From: Nocardioides carbamazepini
GTDB taxonomy: Bacteria; Actinomycetota; Actinomycetes; Propionibacteriales; Nocardioidaceae
Reading direction: 5' to 3'
NCBI RefSeq assembly: GCF_024614185.1
Contig: NZ_JAHTLF010000008.1
Coordinates: forward strand, 404,847-468,846
Length of the DNA: 64,000 bases
A program made the position numbers and the translations under genes. The notes under the pieces were generated by a model. That model was not told the origin of the DNA, ran no database searches, and worked only from the letters and a program-made list of their open reading frames with translations. Positions 7,271 through 15,883 of the stretch are shown here, piece by piece (the stretch's first letter is position 1; each line of letters starts with the position of its first letter).

Positions 7271-8464
7271 TCAGCTCCCCAGCCTTTCGAGTGCCTGCCG
7301 GGTCCAGGCGCCGCCGTCGGGCGCTCCCTTGGGCTTGGCCAGCTCGTCGAGCCACCGGTCGGCACCGCACGCGACGTCGAGGACGGTGCGCTCGGCCGGC
7401 GCCGCCAGCGACGCCGCCATCAGCCGCAGCAGGCCGTCCCCGCAGATCTGCGCCCGGACCGGGGAGTTCGCCACCGGGTCGAGACGCGCCCGGACCGCCT
7501 TGCCCCCGGGTATGTCGACGACGGCGTTGCCGGCATTCGACACCGCCAGTGGGAGATTCCGCATCAGGCGGGTCAGCGACTTCTGCTGCTTGCCCACCTC
7601 ACCGGCCACGCCGGAGAGGCTGGTGATGGTGCCGGCGATCTGGTCCTTGTTCTCCTTCACGAACGTGTTGAGCTCGGCCAGCAGGTCCTGCAGGTTGGTC
7701 AGCACCGCCGTCACCTGCGGGGCGTCGCCCGCCAGCGTGCCGCTCACCGACGCGAGGTTCTCCGCCAGGTTGCGGTACGTCGTGCTCACTCCCGCGGCCG
7801 CCGTGCTCAGCTCGCCGAGGTCGGTCAGGCCCGAGGTCAGCGCGTCGCTGTCAGCCGCGGTCGCGTCGAGCGTCGTGCCCAGGTTGTCGACCAGCTCGTG
7901 GATCGTGGAGCCCTGCCCACCCATGCTGTCGGCCAGGGCCGCCAGGACCCGGGAGAGCGACCCGTCGGCATTGGCACCCTCCGGCCCCAAGGTGCGCGCG
8001 AACTCGTCGAGGTTGTCGATGATCTGGTCCACCGACTGCGGGACCACGGTCCGGTCGACGCCGAGCCGGTCGCCGTCGTCGAGATGTGGTCCCGAGCCGC
8101 TGTAGGCAGGCGCCAGCTCGATGAAGCGGTCGTTGACGGCATTGGGCGCCATCAGGAAGGCACTGACGTCGGCCGGGAGCCGATGCTCGCCGCTGACCTT
8201 CAGCTCCACCTCGACGCCCTTGGGCCCCGGCTCGACCCGGGTGACCCGGCCCACCGGGACGCCCAGGATCTTCACGGCATTGCCCTCGTAGACGCCCGGG
8301 GCCTCGGTGAAGGTCGCCGTCACCCGGTAGTCGTCGGGGCCCGAGGTCCGCCAGGCCAGCACCCCGGCCACGACCACGGCCAGGACCAGCACCCCGGCAC
8401 CGGCCAGGAGAAGGCCGCGCCCGCGGGGCAGTCGGGGCGGTCTCGGCAGTCGTCGCCTACTCAT
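7271..8464 (-). CDS. mceD: MceD-type Mce/MlaD domain protein
   Basis: A protein of 397 residues. Basic N-terminus (MSRRRLPRPPRLPRGRG), one membrane helix (LLLAGAGVLVLAVVVAGVLAW), then the MlaD domain (YRVTATFTEAPGVYEGNAVK, VPVGRVTRVEPGPKGVEVEL) and a long alpha-helical domain. A C-terminal extension of about 70 residues contains Cys residues (AQICGDG, DVACGAD). The ATG at 8464 overlaps the mceC stop as ATGA. It is the fourth component of the Mce hexamer. Confidence 0.9.
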   Translation of the reverse strand: MSRRRLPRPPRLPRGRGLLLAGAGVLVLAVVVAGVLAWRTSGPDDYRVTATFTEAPGVYEGNAVKILGVPVGRVTRVEPGPKGVEVELKVSGEHRLPADVSAFLMAPNAVNDRFIELAPAYSGSGPHLDDGDRLGVDRTVVPQSVDQIIDNLDEFARTLGPEGANADGSLSRVLAALADSMGGQGSTIHELVDNLGTTLDATAADSDALTSGLTDLGELSTAAAGVSTTYRNLAENLASVSGTLAGDAPQVTAVLTNLQDLLAELNTFVKENKDQIAGTITSLSGVAGEVGKQQKSLTRLMRNLPLAVSNAGNAVVDIPGGKAVRARLDPVANSPVRAQICGDGLLRLMAASLAAPAERTVLDVACGADRWLDELAKPKGAPDGGAWTRQALERLGS

Positions 8465-9519
8465 GGACGGCACCCCACTCTCGGGTCGTTCGGCGCTGGG
8501 AAGGCGCCGGCGTCGGCGCACTGCTGGATCACGGCGTCGGGGATCAGCCCGTTCGGGACGACGATGTCGACGAACCGCCCGGTGCCGGTGACGCGCGCGA
8601 TGTTCTTGCTCAGCTGCTCCATCGCGGGGATCGCCTTGCCGAGGCTCTCGTTCTCGGTCGCCAGCGCCTGGGAGATCTCCTCCAGGTTGCGCAGCATCGG
8701 GCCGAGCTTGTCGCGGTTGACGGACAGGATCTTGGCGATCTGTGCGCTGAGGTCGGCGGTGCCGCGCACCAGCCGGCCGATCGCGTCGCGGCGCTCGTTG
8801 AGCACCGCTGCCAGTGCGTCGCCCTGGGACACCAGGTTGACGATCACGTCGCTGCGGTCGTTGATGATCGCGATCAGCTCGCTGCCCGACGACACCAGCT
8901 CGGAGATCTTGTCGGCGTCCTCCGCGAGGTTGCCGGCGAAGTCGTTGAGGCCGGTGAGCGCCGTGGCCACCGCGTCGGACGAGGAGGCCGACAGGGTCTC
9001 GGTCAGCACGTCGAGGGCCTGCTGCAGCTGGGGGATGTCGGTCTGGTCGAGCTGACCCGAGACCCGGCCCAGCTCGTTGACCAGGGTGCGGCTGGCGAAG
9101 GTCCGCTCGACGGGGATGGGCTCGCTCAACCGGCCCGGCCCCGCCGGCTCGAGTGCGAGGAACTGCGCCCCGAGCGGGTTGAGCACCTTGACCCGGGCCG
9201 AGGTCTCCTCGCCCAGGTCGACATCGCCGTTCACCTTGAAGTCGACCCGGACCAGGTCGTCCTCCAAGACGATGCCGGTCACCTCGCCGACCCGGACGCC
9301 GCGGACCTGCACGGTCTCGCCGCCGGTGAGACCGGAGGCGCTGGTCAGATAGGCGGAGTAGTCGTCCTTGCTGTTGAGGAGCGGCAGCCGGGTCAGGTTC
9401 AGGCCGAGGAGGACCAGTACCAGCAGCACGGCCGCGGCGATGCCCGCCACCTTGAGCGGGTCCCGGTCCGAGACCCGCCAGTCGTCGAGGTCGAAGTCGC
9501 GCCACCTCATCGGGCTCAT
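8461..9519 (-). CDS. mceC: MceC-type Mce/MlaD domain protein
   Basis: A protein of 352 residues from the ATG at 9519, which overlaps the mceB stop as ATGA and has AAAGG 7 nt upstream; an ATG at 9525 is the alternative. After a basic/acidic N-terminus come a membrane helix (GIAAAVLLVLVLLGLNL), the MlaD domain (YSAYLTSASGLTGGETVQVR, VRVGEVTGIVLEDDLVRVDF) and a coiled-coil region. The C-terminus carries Cys residues (QQCADAG, VGCRP). Third component of the Mce hexamer. Confidence 0.9.
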   Translation of the reverse strand: MSPMRWRDFDLDDWRVSDRDPLKVAGIAAAVLLVLVLLGLNLTRLPLLNSKDDYSAYLTSASGLTGGETVQVRGVRVGEVTGIVLEDDLVRVDFKVNGDVDLGEETSARVKVLNPLGAQFLALEPAGPGRLSEPIPVERTFASRTLVNELGRVSGQLDQTDIPQLQQALDVLTETLSASSSDAVATALTGLNDFAGNLAEDADKISELVSSGSELIAIINDRSDVIVNLVSQGDALAAVLNERRDAIGRLVRGTADLSAQIAKILSVNRDKLGPMLRNLEEISQALATENESLGKAIPAMEQLSKNIARVTGTGRFVDIVVPNGLIPDAVIQQCADAGAFPAPNDPRVGCRP

Positions 9520-10604
9520 CGGCATACCTTTCCGGCCCGGGCAGGATCGCCGACCTGGCCCGAGGGCAGCTCGAGACCGACCGGATCCTGTGGAGCGGGC
9601 ACTCCCGGGACCAGCGACAGGTTGAGTCGCCCGGTCGCGCGGAGGTCGAGGTTGCAGAGGTAGACCTTGACGAACGAGCCCGAGTCCATGATCCGGTTCA
9701 GGTTGTCGACGAGGTCCGGGATGTCCCGCATCAGGTCGATGATCGCGCCGGAGCTCTTGGTCAACACGGCCGAGGCCTCGGCGACGCCGTCGATGCCCTT
9801 GTTGATCGCGTCGGTCGAGTCCCGGGTCAGGCCGGCGGCGTCCTCGCCGAACGTGGCCAGGCCGTCGATGGTCGAGGCGAGCACCGTGCGCTGGTCGCTC
9901 AAGGTCCCCACCACGGAGCCGAAGTCGTCGATCATGCCGCCCAACGCCTCCCCCTGCTCGTTAACGCTGGTCAGCAGGTCGGCGAGGCTCGTGATCACCG
10001 TGGAGATCACCTCCTTGCGTCCCGCGAGATGGGTGGTGATCGTGCCGACCTGCTCGACCAGGTTGGCGACCGTCCCGGACTCGCCCTGGAAGATCGCGAC
10101 GATCGATGCCGTCAGCTGGTTGACCTGCTCCGGGTCCAGCGCGTCGAAGAGCGGCTGGAAGCCGTCGAAGACCGCGGTCAGGTCGACCGCCGGCAGGCTC
10201 TGGGCCACCGGCAGTGTGCCGCCGGCGCGCAGCCGCCCGGCGGGCGCACCGTCGGGCGGCACCAGGGCGAGATAGCGCGTGCCGATCAGGTTCGCGTAGC
10301 GGACCGCCGCCCGGGTGTTGGTGTGCAGGGTGTGGCCGCCGCTGACCACGAAGGTGACCTCGACGTCCTTGCCACGCAGCTCGACGTCCGTCACCTTGCC
10401 GACCTCCAGTCCGGCGACGGTCACGTCGTCGCCCGAGCGCAGTCCGGCGGCGTCGGTGAGCCGGGCGTGGTACTCCTCGCCGTTGCGCTGGCCCAGGTCG
10501 AGCACGGACATGACCACGAAGACCGTGAGCAGCACCGAGACCACCACGAAGACGGCGACCGAGGCCAACAGGCGCCCGGCACGGTCGGGACGAGCGCTCG
10601 TCAT
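9516..10604 (-). CDS. mceB: MceB-type Mce/MlaD domain protein
   Basis: A protein of 362 residues. The N-terminal membrane helix (LLASVAVFVVVSVLLTVFVVM) is followed by an MlaD domain (YHARLTDAAGLRSGDDVTVA, LEVGKVTDVELRGKDVEVTF), a long helical region, and a C-terminal tail with Cys residues (VYLCNLDLR, GKVCR). The ATG at 10604 overlaps the mceA stop by 4 nt. Second component of the Mce hexamer. Confidence 0.9.
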   Translation of the reverse strand: MTSARPDRAGRLLASVAVFVVVSVLLTVFVVMSVLDLGQRNGEEYHARLTDAAGLRSGDDVTVAGLEVGKVTDVELRGKDVEVTFVVSGGHTLHTNTRAAVRYANLIGTRYLALVPPDGAPAGRLRAGGTLPVAQSLPAVDLTAVFDGFQPLFDALDPEQVNQLTASIVAIFQGESGTVANLVEQVGTITTHLAGRKEVISTVITSLADLLTSVNEQGEALGGMIDDFGSVVGTLSDQRTVLASTIDGLATFGEDAAGLTRDSTDAINKGIDGVAEASAVLTKSSGAIIDLMRDIPDLVDNLNRIMDSGSFVKVYLCNLDLRATGRLNLSLVPGVPAPQDPVGLELPSGQVGDPARAGKVCR

Positions 10605-11782
10605 GGCGTGCTCCCTTCGACGGAGCCGGCCGGGCCGTCGAGCGGGCGGCGGCTGAACGAGCAGAGCGGCTCCGGGCAGCCCTGGTAGGTCGGTGGGTTG
10701 GCGAAGCCGGCCCGGACCGCCTCGTTGAGCAGTCGGGCGAGCTGGTCGGCATCGCCGCCGGCCGTCATCGCCAGCACCAGGTCGGCCGGATTGCGGACCG
10801 AGAGCGCTGCCATCCGGATGTCGGGCATCCCGTCGGCCAGCGCCGGCGCCCAGGTCGCCGCCCAGCTGTCGATGCCCTTGAGCATCTTGGTGATGACGTC
10901 CGGCCCCTGCGAGAGCGCCGCGAGCAGCGCCACCGCGCCGTCCACGGAATCGGCGTAGGCCTCCATCGTGCTCCGCAGCAGCGCGGAAGACGTGGTCGCC
11001 AGCTTGGCGCCGTTGCTCACCAGGGAGCGGAAGGACGCGGCGTTCTCACTGACGGTCTTGGCGGTGGTCGAGGCGTTCTCGATCAGGGAGAGGAACTCGG
11101 GCGTGATCTCACCGAGGCCGCCCGCGAAGGTGGCGAGCTCGTCGAGGTTCTCGACCAGCGTCGGCCACAGCGGCAGCATGATGCCGAGGTAGTCGTTGGT
11201 GGCCACCAGGGTCTTGCCGATCTCGGCGCCCTGACCCTGCAGTGCGGTCGACAGGCCGGACAGGCCGGCGTTCAGGCGGGCCGGGCTGACCTCCTTGAGG
11301 ACGTCGTTGAGCGCGACGAAGGTGCCCTGCAGCGAGGGGTTCCGCGACGCGTCGTACGCCGGGACGACGGCGTCGTCGGCCAGACCGGCGGGCCCCGCGT
11401 CCTCGGTGGCCAGCAGTTGGACGTACTGGTTGCCGAAGATCGAGATCGGCCCGACGGTCGCCACGACGTCGCGGGGCAGCTTGTCCAGCCACTTCCGGTC
11501 GATCCGGACCCGGACCTCGGGCAGCTCGCCCGCCTCGTCGCCGACGGCGCTCCGGGCGCCTTCGACGACGGTGCCGATGCGTACGTCGCGGTAGGTCACC
11601 GGACTGTCCACCGCGACGACCGAGCTGGCCGGCGGGAGCTGGACGCGCAGGACCGGCGCCCCTGAGAACGCCCCACGGAACTGGGCGAACACCAGTCCCC
11701 CGACGGTCAGCACGACGACCGTGAAGACGACACCCAGCCGGGCGAGAAGCCGGGGATTGCGGTAGAGCGCGTAGATGTCCAC
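10601..11782 (-). CDS. mceA: MceA-type Mce/MlaD domain protein
   Basis: A protein of 393 residues starting with a GTG at 11782 directly after the TAG stop of the second yrbE gene. One membrane helix (LARLGVVFTVVVLTVGGLVFAQF) leads to the MlaD domain (VLRVQLPPASSVVAVDSPVT, DVRIGTVVEGARS). A helical region and a Cys-containing tail (YQGCPEPLCSF) follow. First of six Mce proteins that form the substrate channel above the YrbE permease. The substrate (sterol, fatty acid or other lipid) cannot be read from the sequence. Confidence 0.9.
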   Translation of the reverse strand: MDIYALYRNPRLLARLGVVFTVVVLTVGGLVFAQFRGAFSGAPVLRVQLPPASSVVAVDSPVTYRDVRIGTVVEGARSAVGDEAGELPEVRVRIDRKWLDKLPRDVVATVGPISIFGNQYVQLLATEDAGPAGLADDAVVPAYDASRNPSLQGTFVALNDVLKEVSPARLNAGLSGLSTALQGQGAEIGKTLVATNDYLGIMLPLWPTLVENLDELATFAGGLGEITPEFLSLIENASTTAKTVSENAASFRSLVSNGAKLATTSSALLRSTMEAYADSVDGAVALLAALSQGPDVITKMLKGIDSWAATWAPALADGMPDIRMAALSVRNPADLVLAMTAGGDADQLARLLNEAVRAGFANPPTYQGCPEPLCSFSRRPLDGPAGSVEGSTP

Positions 11783-12634
11783 CTAGATCCGCACCCCCGT
11801 CGAGGTGCCCCAGAACAGCAGCGTCATCAGCATGTCGGCCACCGCGATGGTCACGATGCTGGCCCGGATCGCGCGGCCCGATGCCACGCCCACACCCTCC
11901 GGGCCGCCGGAGGTGGTGTAGCCGTAGAAGCAGTGGATGAAGGTGATCATCAAGGCGAGCACCACCACCTTGAGCACCGACAGGAACACGTCGCCTGGAT
12001 CGAGGAAGAGGAAGAAGTAGTGGTCGTAGGTGCCGGTGCCCTGCCCCGCGATCAGCTGCACCGTCAGCTTCGAGGCGAAGTAGGCGCCCGAGAGGGTGAC
12101 CAGGTAGAGCGGGATCACGAAGATGCTGACCGCGATCAGCCGGGTCGTCACGAGGTACTCCATGCTGGAGACCGCCATCGTGTCCATGGCGTCGATCTCG
12201 CCGCTGATCCGCATCGCACCCAGCTGAGCGGTGAAGCGGCAGCCCATCTGGGCAGCCAGCCCGAACGCCGTGATCAGCGGTGCCAGCTCACGCGTGTTGC
12301 CCACCGCGGCGACCAGGCCCGAGAGCGGTGCCAGGCCGACGATGCTGAGGCCCTCCATCCCCTCCAGACCGAGCTGGACGCCGATCACCGCGGACAGCAG
12401 CGCGGAGACGAACACGGTGCTGGCCGCGACCGTGAGCAGACCCTTGCCGAAGGCGATCTCGGCGAGCAGGCGCCACACCTCGTGGCGGTAGCGGCGCAGG
12501 GCCATCGGGATCGTGACGACGGCATGGATGCAGAAGAGCAGCATGGTGCCCTGGCGCCGCAGGTTGTCGGCCACGCCGCGCACGAGCATCCCGCTCCAGC
12601 GTTGCCCGGTGCGCGGCAGCAGTGAGGTCGCCAT
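11783..12634 (-). CDS. yrbEB: YrbE/MlaE-family permease (second copy)
   Basis: An integral membrane protein of 283 residues with about five to six hydrophobic segments. MlaE-family hallmarks include GCRFTAQLGAMRISGEIDAMDTM, the coupling-helix region that contacts the ATPase. The start used is the ATG at 12634 (MATSLLPRTGQRW); a GTG at 12643 overlaps the previous stop as GTGA and is a reasonable alternative. It pairs with the product of 12640-13437 as the permease heterodimer of the Mce transporter. Confidence 0.92.
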   Translation of the reverse strand: MATSLLPRTGQRWSGMLVRGVADNLRRQGTMLLFCIHAVVTIPMALRRYRHEVWRLLAEIAFGKGLLTVAASTVFVSALLSAVIGVQLGLEGMEGLSIVGLAPLSGLVAAVGNTRELAPLITAFGLAAQMGCRFTAQLGAMRISGEIDAMDTMAVSSMEYLVTTRLIAVSIFVIPLYLVTLSGAYFASKLTVQLIAGQGTGTYDHYFFLFLDPGDVFLSVLKVVVLALMITFIHCFYGYTTSGGPEGVGVASGRAIRASIVTIAVADMLMTLLFWGTSTGVRI

Positions 12635-12639
12635 CGTCC

Positions 12640-13437
12640 TCACCCCACCCTCGGTGGCGCGGCCAGCAGGAAGATCTGGCTCACGACCAGGTTGATCACG
12701 AACAGCAGCACGCCGGTGAGCACCACCGACCGGTTGACGGCGTCGCCGACTCCGGCGGGCCCGTGCTGCGCGTTGAGCCCCTGGTACGACGCGACGAGCG
12801 CCGCGACCAGGCCGAAGAGAGCGGCCTTGACGGTCGACTCGATCAGGTCCGCCGGCTGCGAGAAGGCGCTGAAGGACTGCAGGAAGCCGCCGGCGGTGCT
12901 GTTGAGCAGGTAGACCGCCGAGAGATAGCCGCTCACGATGCCGACGAAGGCGACCACACCGTTGAGCAGGACGCTGACCAGCATGGTGGCGAGGATCCGC
13001 GGCGCGACCAGGCGCTCCAGCGGGTCGACCGCCATCACCCGCATCGCGGCGATCTCGCTGCGGATCGCCCGGGAGCCGAGGTCGGCGCAGATGGCCGAGC
13101 CGCCGGCGCCGGCGAGCACGATCCCGCTGATGATCGGCGCCGCCTGGCGCACGGTGCCGACCGAGTTCACGCCACCCACCAGCGAGGCCGCGCCGACCTG
13201 GCTGGTGAGCCCGCCCACCGTGAGCACCAGCACCAGGCCGAACGGGATCGCGATCAGGATCGTCGGGAGCAACGACACCGAGGCGAGGAACCGGGTCTGG
13301 AGCAGGAACTCCCACCAGGAGAAGCGCCGTCGTACGAGCGCACGCACGGTCACCGCGCACGAGTCGACGAACATGGCGATCATGCCGCCGAAGCTGCGTG
13401 CGCTCTCCCCGAGGCCCGGGACCGAGCCGAGGCTCAC
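12640..13437 (-). CDS. yrbEA: YrbE/MlaE-family permease (first copy)
   Basis: An integral membrane protein of 265 residues beginning with a GTG at 13437 that overlaps the previous stop as GTGA. The MlaE signature GSAICADLGSRAIRSEIAAM sits mid-protein, between hydrophobic segments. It forms the transmembrane core of the Mce importer together with the second YrbE. In mycobacteria the corresponding gene is also first of the pair. Confidence 0.92.
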   Translation of the reverse strand: MSLGSVPGLGESARSFGGMIAMFVDSCAVTVRALVRRRFSWWEFLLQTRFLASVSLLPTILIAIPFGLVLVLTVGGLTSQVGAASLVGGVNSVGTVRQAAPIISGIVLAGAGGSAICADLGSRAIRSEIAAMRVMAVDPLERLVAPRILATMLVSVLLNGVVAFVGIVSGYLSAVYLLNSTAGGFLQSFSAFSQPADLIESTVKAALFGLVAALVASYQGLNAQHGPAGVGDAVNRSVVLTGVLLFVINLVVSQIFLLAAPPRVG

Positions 13438-14084
13438 AGCAGGTCCACGCTGTCGAGGAGCCAGGTCCCGCCGTGGCGGACCAGGTGGAGACGCAGGCGG
13501 CTGGCCTGGCTCGTCGGCTCCTCGCTCTGCGTGCTGCTCGCGGACTGGTCGGCGAAGACCAGCACCGTGGCCAGGTCGCCGTCGACCTTCTGGACGGCGG
13601 CGTCGACGACCGTCCCCTGGGCCGATGCCTCCAGCTGGGTGAACATCGGCGCCAACGTCTCGTTGGTCTCGGCGAACTTCTGCTGGAAGGCATCCGTGGT
13701 GCCCTCCTCCAGCAGCCGCTGTTGGGCCTCGAGGTCGCGATAGTCGTAGGTGGTCAGCGCCACGGCCAGGTCGCGGGCCCGCTCGAGGACCTCGGCCTGG
13801 GTGACCTTCGCCGTCTCCAGGCGATCCACCTCGGCCCGACTGTCGTCGAGCCGGAACCACAGGTAGCCCACCGCGGCGAGGAGGAGTACGACGAGCAGGG
13901 CCACCCCCACCAGTGGAGTCCTCCCGCCGAAGCGGGAGCCGGCCGGCGGCTCGGCCGGCGGACCGCCGCCGGCGCCGTCCGGCGCGGTGCTCTCCGGCTC
14001 GTCGGCGGCGCTCTCCGCAACGGTCTCCACGGCCGTGCTCTTGCTGGTGACCAGCCGCTTCTTCGTGATGACGCTCGTAGACAT
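13434..14084 (-). CDS. Mce-associated membrane protein
   Basis: A protein of 216 residues: an acidic, Pro/Ala-rich cytoplasmic N-terminus (about 1-50), one membrane helix (LVGVALLVVLLLAAVGYLWF), then an extracytoplasmic NTF2-like domain (RARDLAVALTTYDYRD ... TTDAFQQKFAE) ending LRLHLVRHGGTWLLDSVDLL. This layout is that of Mas proteins such as the mycobacterial Mam/Omam family, which stabilise Mce complexes. Here it precedes the yrbE genes; in the M. tuberculosis mce operons the mas genes usually follow mceF. The stop overlaps the yrbEA start. Confidence 0.85.
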   Translation of the reverse strand: MSTSVITKKRLVTSKSTAVETVAESAADEPESTAPDGAGGGPPAEPPAGSRFGGRTPLVGVALLVVLLLAAVGYLWFRLDDSRAEVDRLETAKVTQAEVLERARDLAVALTTYDYRDLEAQQRLLEEGTTDAFQQKFAETNETLAPMFTQLEASAQGTVVDAAVQKVDGDLATVLVFADQSASSTQSEEPTSQASRLRLHLVRHGGTWLLDSVDLL

Positions 14085-14144
14085 GGCTCTCCCTAGGGTC
14101 GACGGAACATCGAGTGACGCACTGCTCTCGGGGCAGGCGCTGAG

Positions 14145-15050
14145 TCAGGCGGAGTACAGCTCGTCGGCGACGTCGAGGTCGACCTCGGCGTCGACCATCT
14201 CGTCCATGCCGATGGGGCCGCGGGCGCGACCGGCGAAGAACTGCTCCACGATCGGCCGCTCGCTGGCGAGCACCTCGTCGGCGGGGCCGAACGCGACCAG
14301 CTTGGAGCGGAACAACATCCCGATGTGGTCGGCCGTGCGCCGGACCGAGTCGATGTTGTGGGTGATCACGAAGAACGTGCACCCGGTCACGGCCTGCACC
14401 GACTTCATCAGCTCGTCGAGGTGGGCGACGCGGACCGGGTCCAGGCCGGAGTCGGGCTCGTCGAAGAACACGATCTCGGGATCGAGCGCCAGCGCCCGGG
14501 CCAGGCCGGCGCGCTTCTTCATGCCGCCGGACACCTCACCGGGCATCTTCCCCAGGTGCTTGACCAGACCGACCATGTCCGCCTTGGTGTGCACGATCTC
14601 GCGCACCTGCTCCTCGGTGAGATCGGTGTGCTCACGCAGCGGGAAGGCGATGTTGTCGTAGAGGCTGATCGAGCCGAAGAGGGCACCGTCCTGGAAGAGC
14701 ACGCCGAACTTGCGGCGTACCCGCATCAGGTCGCGGTGGCGCATGCCGACGATCGGCTCGCCGTCGACGTAGATCTGTCCCTGCTCGGGTGGATACATCC
14801 CGATGATGGTGTTCAGCAGGACCGACTTGCCGGTGCCCGAGGGCCCGAGCACGGAGGTGATCTGGCCGCGGGTCACGTCGAAGCTGACGTCGTCGAGCAC
14901 CTGCATGGGGCCGAACGACTTGCTGACGCCGCGGAGGGCGATGACGGCGTCGGGGGCGATCCCGGCGGCCGAGGCAGCGTCGCGGTCGGCGTTGGCGGCC
15001 GCGACTGCTGCCGCGGTCTCGAACTGGGTGAGTGGCATTCCGGTCGTCAC
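14145..15050 (-). CDS. mceG: MceG/MlaF-type ABC transporter ATPase
   Basis: A protein of 301 residues, GTG start at 15050 with GGAGGG 7 nt upstream. The ABC core has Walker A (GPSGTGKS), the Q-loop (GVLFQDGALF), a signature variant SGGMKKRAGLARAL, Walker B (EIVFFDEPDSGLDP) and the switch His (VITHN). The Met-Lys-Lys signature is typical of MlaF/Mkl ATPases. The tail past about residue 260 (FFAGRARGPIGMDEMVDAEVD) resembles the MceG C-terminal extension. In mycobacteria mceG is unlinked to mce; here it leads the operon. It powers lipid uptake through the two YrbE subunits. Confidence 0.92.
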   Translation of the reverse strand: MTTGMPLTQFETAAAVAAANADRDAASAAGIAPDAVIALRGVSKSFGPMQVLDDVSFDVTRGQITSVLGPSGTGKSVLLNTIIGMYPPEQGQIYVDGEPIVGMRHRDLMRVRRKFGVLFQDGALFGSISLYDNIAFPLREHTDLTEEQVREIVHTKADMVGLVKHLGKMPGEVSGGMKKRAGLARALALDPEIVFFDEPDSGLDPVRVAHLDELMKSVQAVTGCTFFVITHNIDSVRRTADHIGMLFRSKLVAFGPADEVLASERPIVEQFFAGRARGPIGMDEMVDAEVDLDVADELYSA

Positions 15051-15412
15051 TGACGAACCCTCCGGTGAGCGGGTTGTGCACGGCTCGCCGCGGGGCTCCT
15101 GCTTCCCCGCACGGACCGTACCTTCGCCGCTCGCTCTCCCTTTCGAACGGCGAGTGCAACTGCCAGTTGTAACAAGCTGTTACACATCGCCTCCACCTCA
15201 CACCAGTAAGGGCCGTGTGTCAAGCGTCACGTGAGGTGATAACGGAAAGGTCACCACAAATTGTCACGTGAGCGCCAGGTCCAGGCTCGAACGTGAACTG
15301 GTGTCCGGTTTCTGTTCACCGGAATGGTCGCGTCGGAGCCGGCCGCAGAGGCCTCCCGGCGACGGCCCGGGCGACGATCGCCCCGCGAGGGCGAGCCGGG
15401 TTCGACGCCGGC
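15051..15412. other. 362-bp intergenic region upstream of the mce operon
   Basis: No gene is seen. The region separates the 3' end of the DUF2550 gene from mceG. It holds the 17-bp operator-like repeat (15168-15184), a possible minus-strand -35 TTGACA at 15223-15218, an inverted repeat CACCTCAC/GTGAGGTG (15194-15201, 15231-15238), and two copies of GTCACGTGAG (15226-15235, 15263-15272), each with a CACGTG core. This is the probable promoter/operator region of the mce operon. A clear -10 was not found. Confidence 0.5.
15168..15184 (-). promoter_or_regulatory. 17-bp operator-like inverted repeat (mce operon copy)
   Basis: TGTAACA-AGC-TGTTACA is a perfect 7-bp inverted repeat with a 3-nt spacer, 118 nt upstream of the mceG start. 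A near-identical site stands before the secreted-protein cluster at 4899-4915. It looks like the site of a dimeric repressor such as a TetR protein. No regulator gene adjoins the operon, so the cognate protein is probably encoded elsewhere. Confidence 0.65.
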
Positions 15413-15865
15413 TCAGAGACCCTTCGAGCGGTTCCAGTCCGTCCCGGGCGGCTGGGCCTCCAGCCACGCCTGGAACCCGGTGAGCGACGAGACGCTCATG
15501 GCGAGCTCGACGAGCCCGTCGGGCGACTGGCAGCGGATGACCAGATGATCCGGGTACAGCGACGCCTGCTCGGTGCCGACCGGCTCCCGGCGTCCGTCGT
15601 ACGACAGCTCGTCACGACCCCACGAGCGGCGCGGGCGCCGGGACAGGGTGAACACACGGAACCACTCCAGTCGCTCGCCGGAGTAGCGGCCCAGGCCCAG
15701 CACCCAGCCGCGCTCCGGCGTCGAGTCCCGCAGCCGGTGACTCAGCTCGAAGGTGCCACCGTCCCGGGAGAGCAGACGGCGCCGGACGATGAGTCCGACG
15801 CCGTACAGCACACACAGGAGCAGGAGCGCGCCAGAGATGTCGAGCAGCCACTCCCACCATGTCAT
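15413..15865 (-). CDS. DUF2550 family membrane-anchored protein
   Basis: A protein of 150 residues with one N-terminal membrane helix (WWEWLLDISGALLLLCVLYGVGLIV) and a cytosolic domain with conserved Trp/Arg positions (ERGWVLGLGRYSGERLEWFRVF). The family regularly follows atpC in actinobacteria (Rv1312 position), as it does here 18 nt after the atpC stop. Its function is unknown; the constant position suggests a link with ATP synthase or simple operon conservation. Confidence 0.8.
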   Translation of the reverse strand: MTWWEWLLDISGALLLLCVLYGVGLIVRRRLLSRDGGTFELSHRLRDSTPERGWVLGLGRYSGERLEWFRVFTLSRRPRRSWGRDELSYDGRREPVGTEQASLYPDHLVIRCQSPDGLVELAMSVSSLTGFQAWLEAQPPGTDWNRSKGL

Positions 15866-15883
15866 CTGCGTATCAGTGACCTT

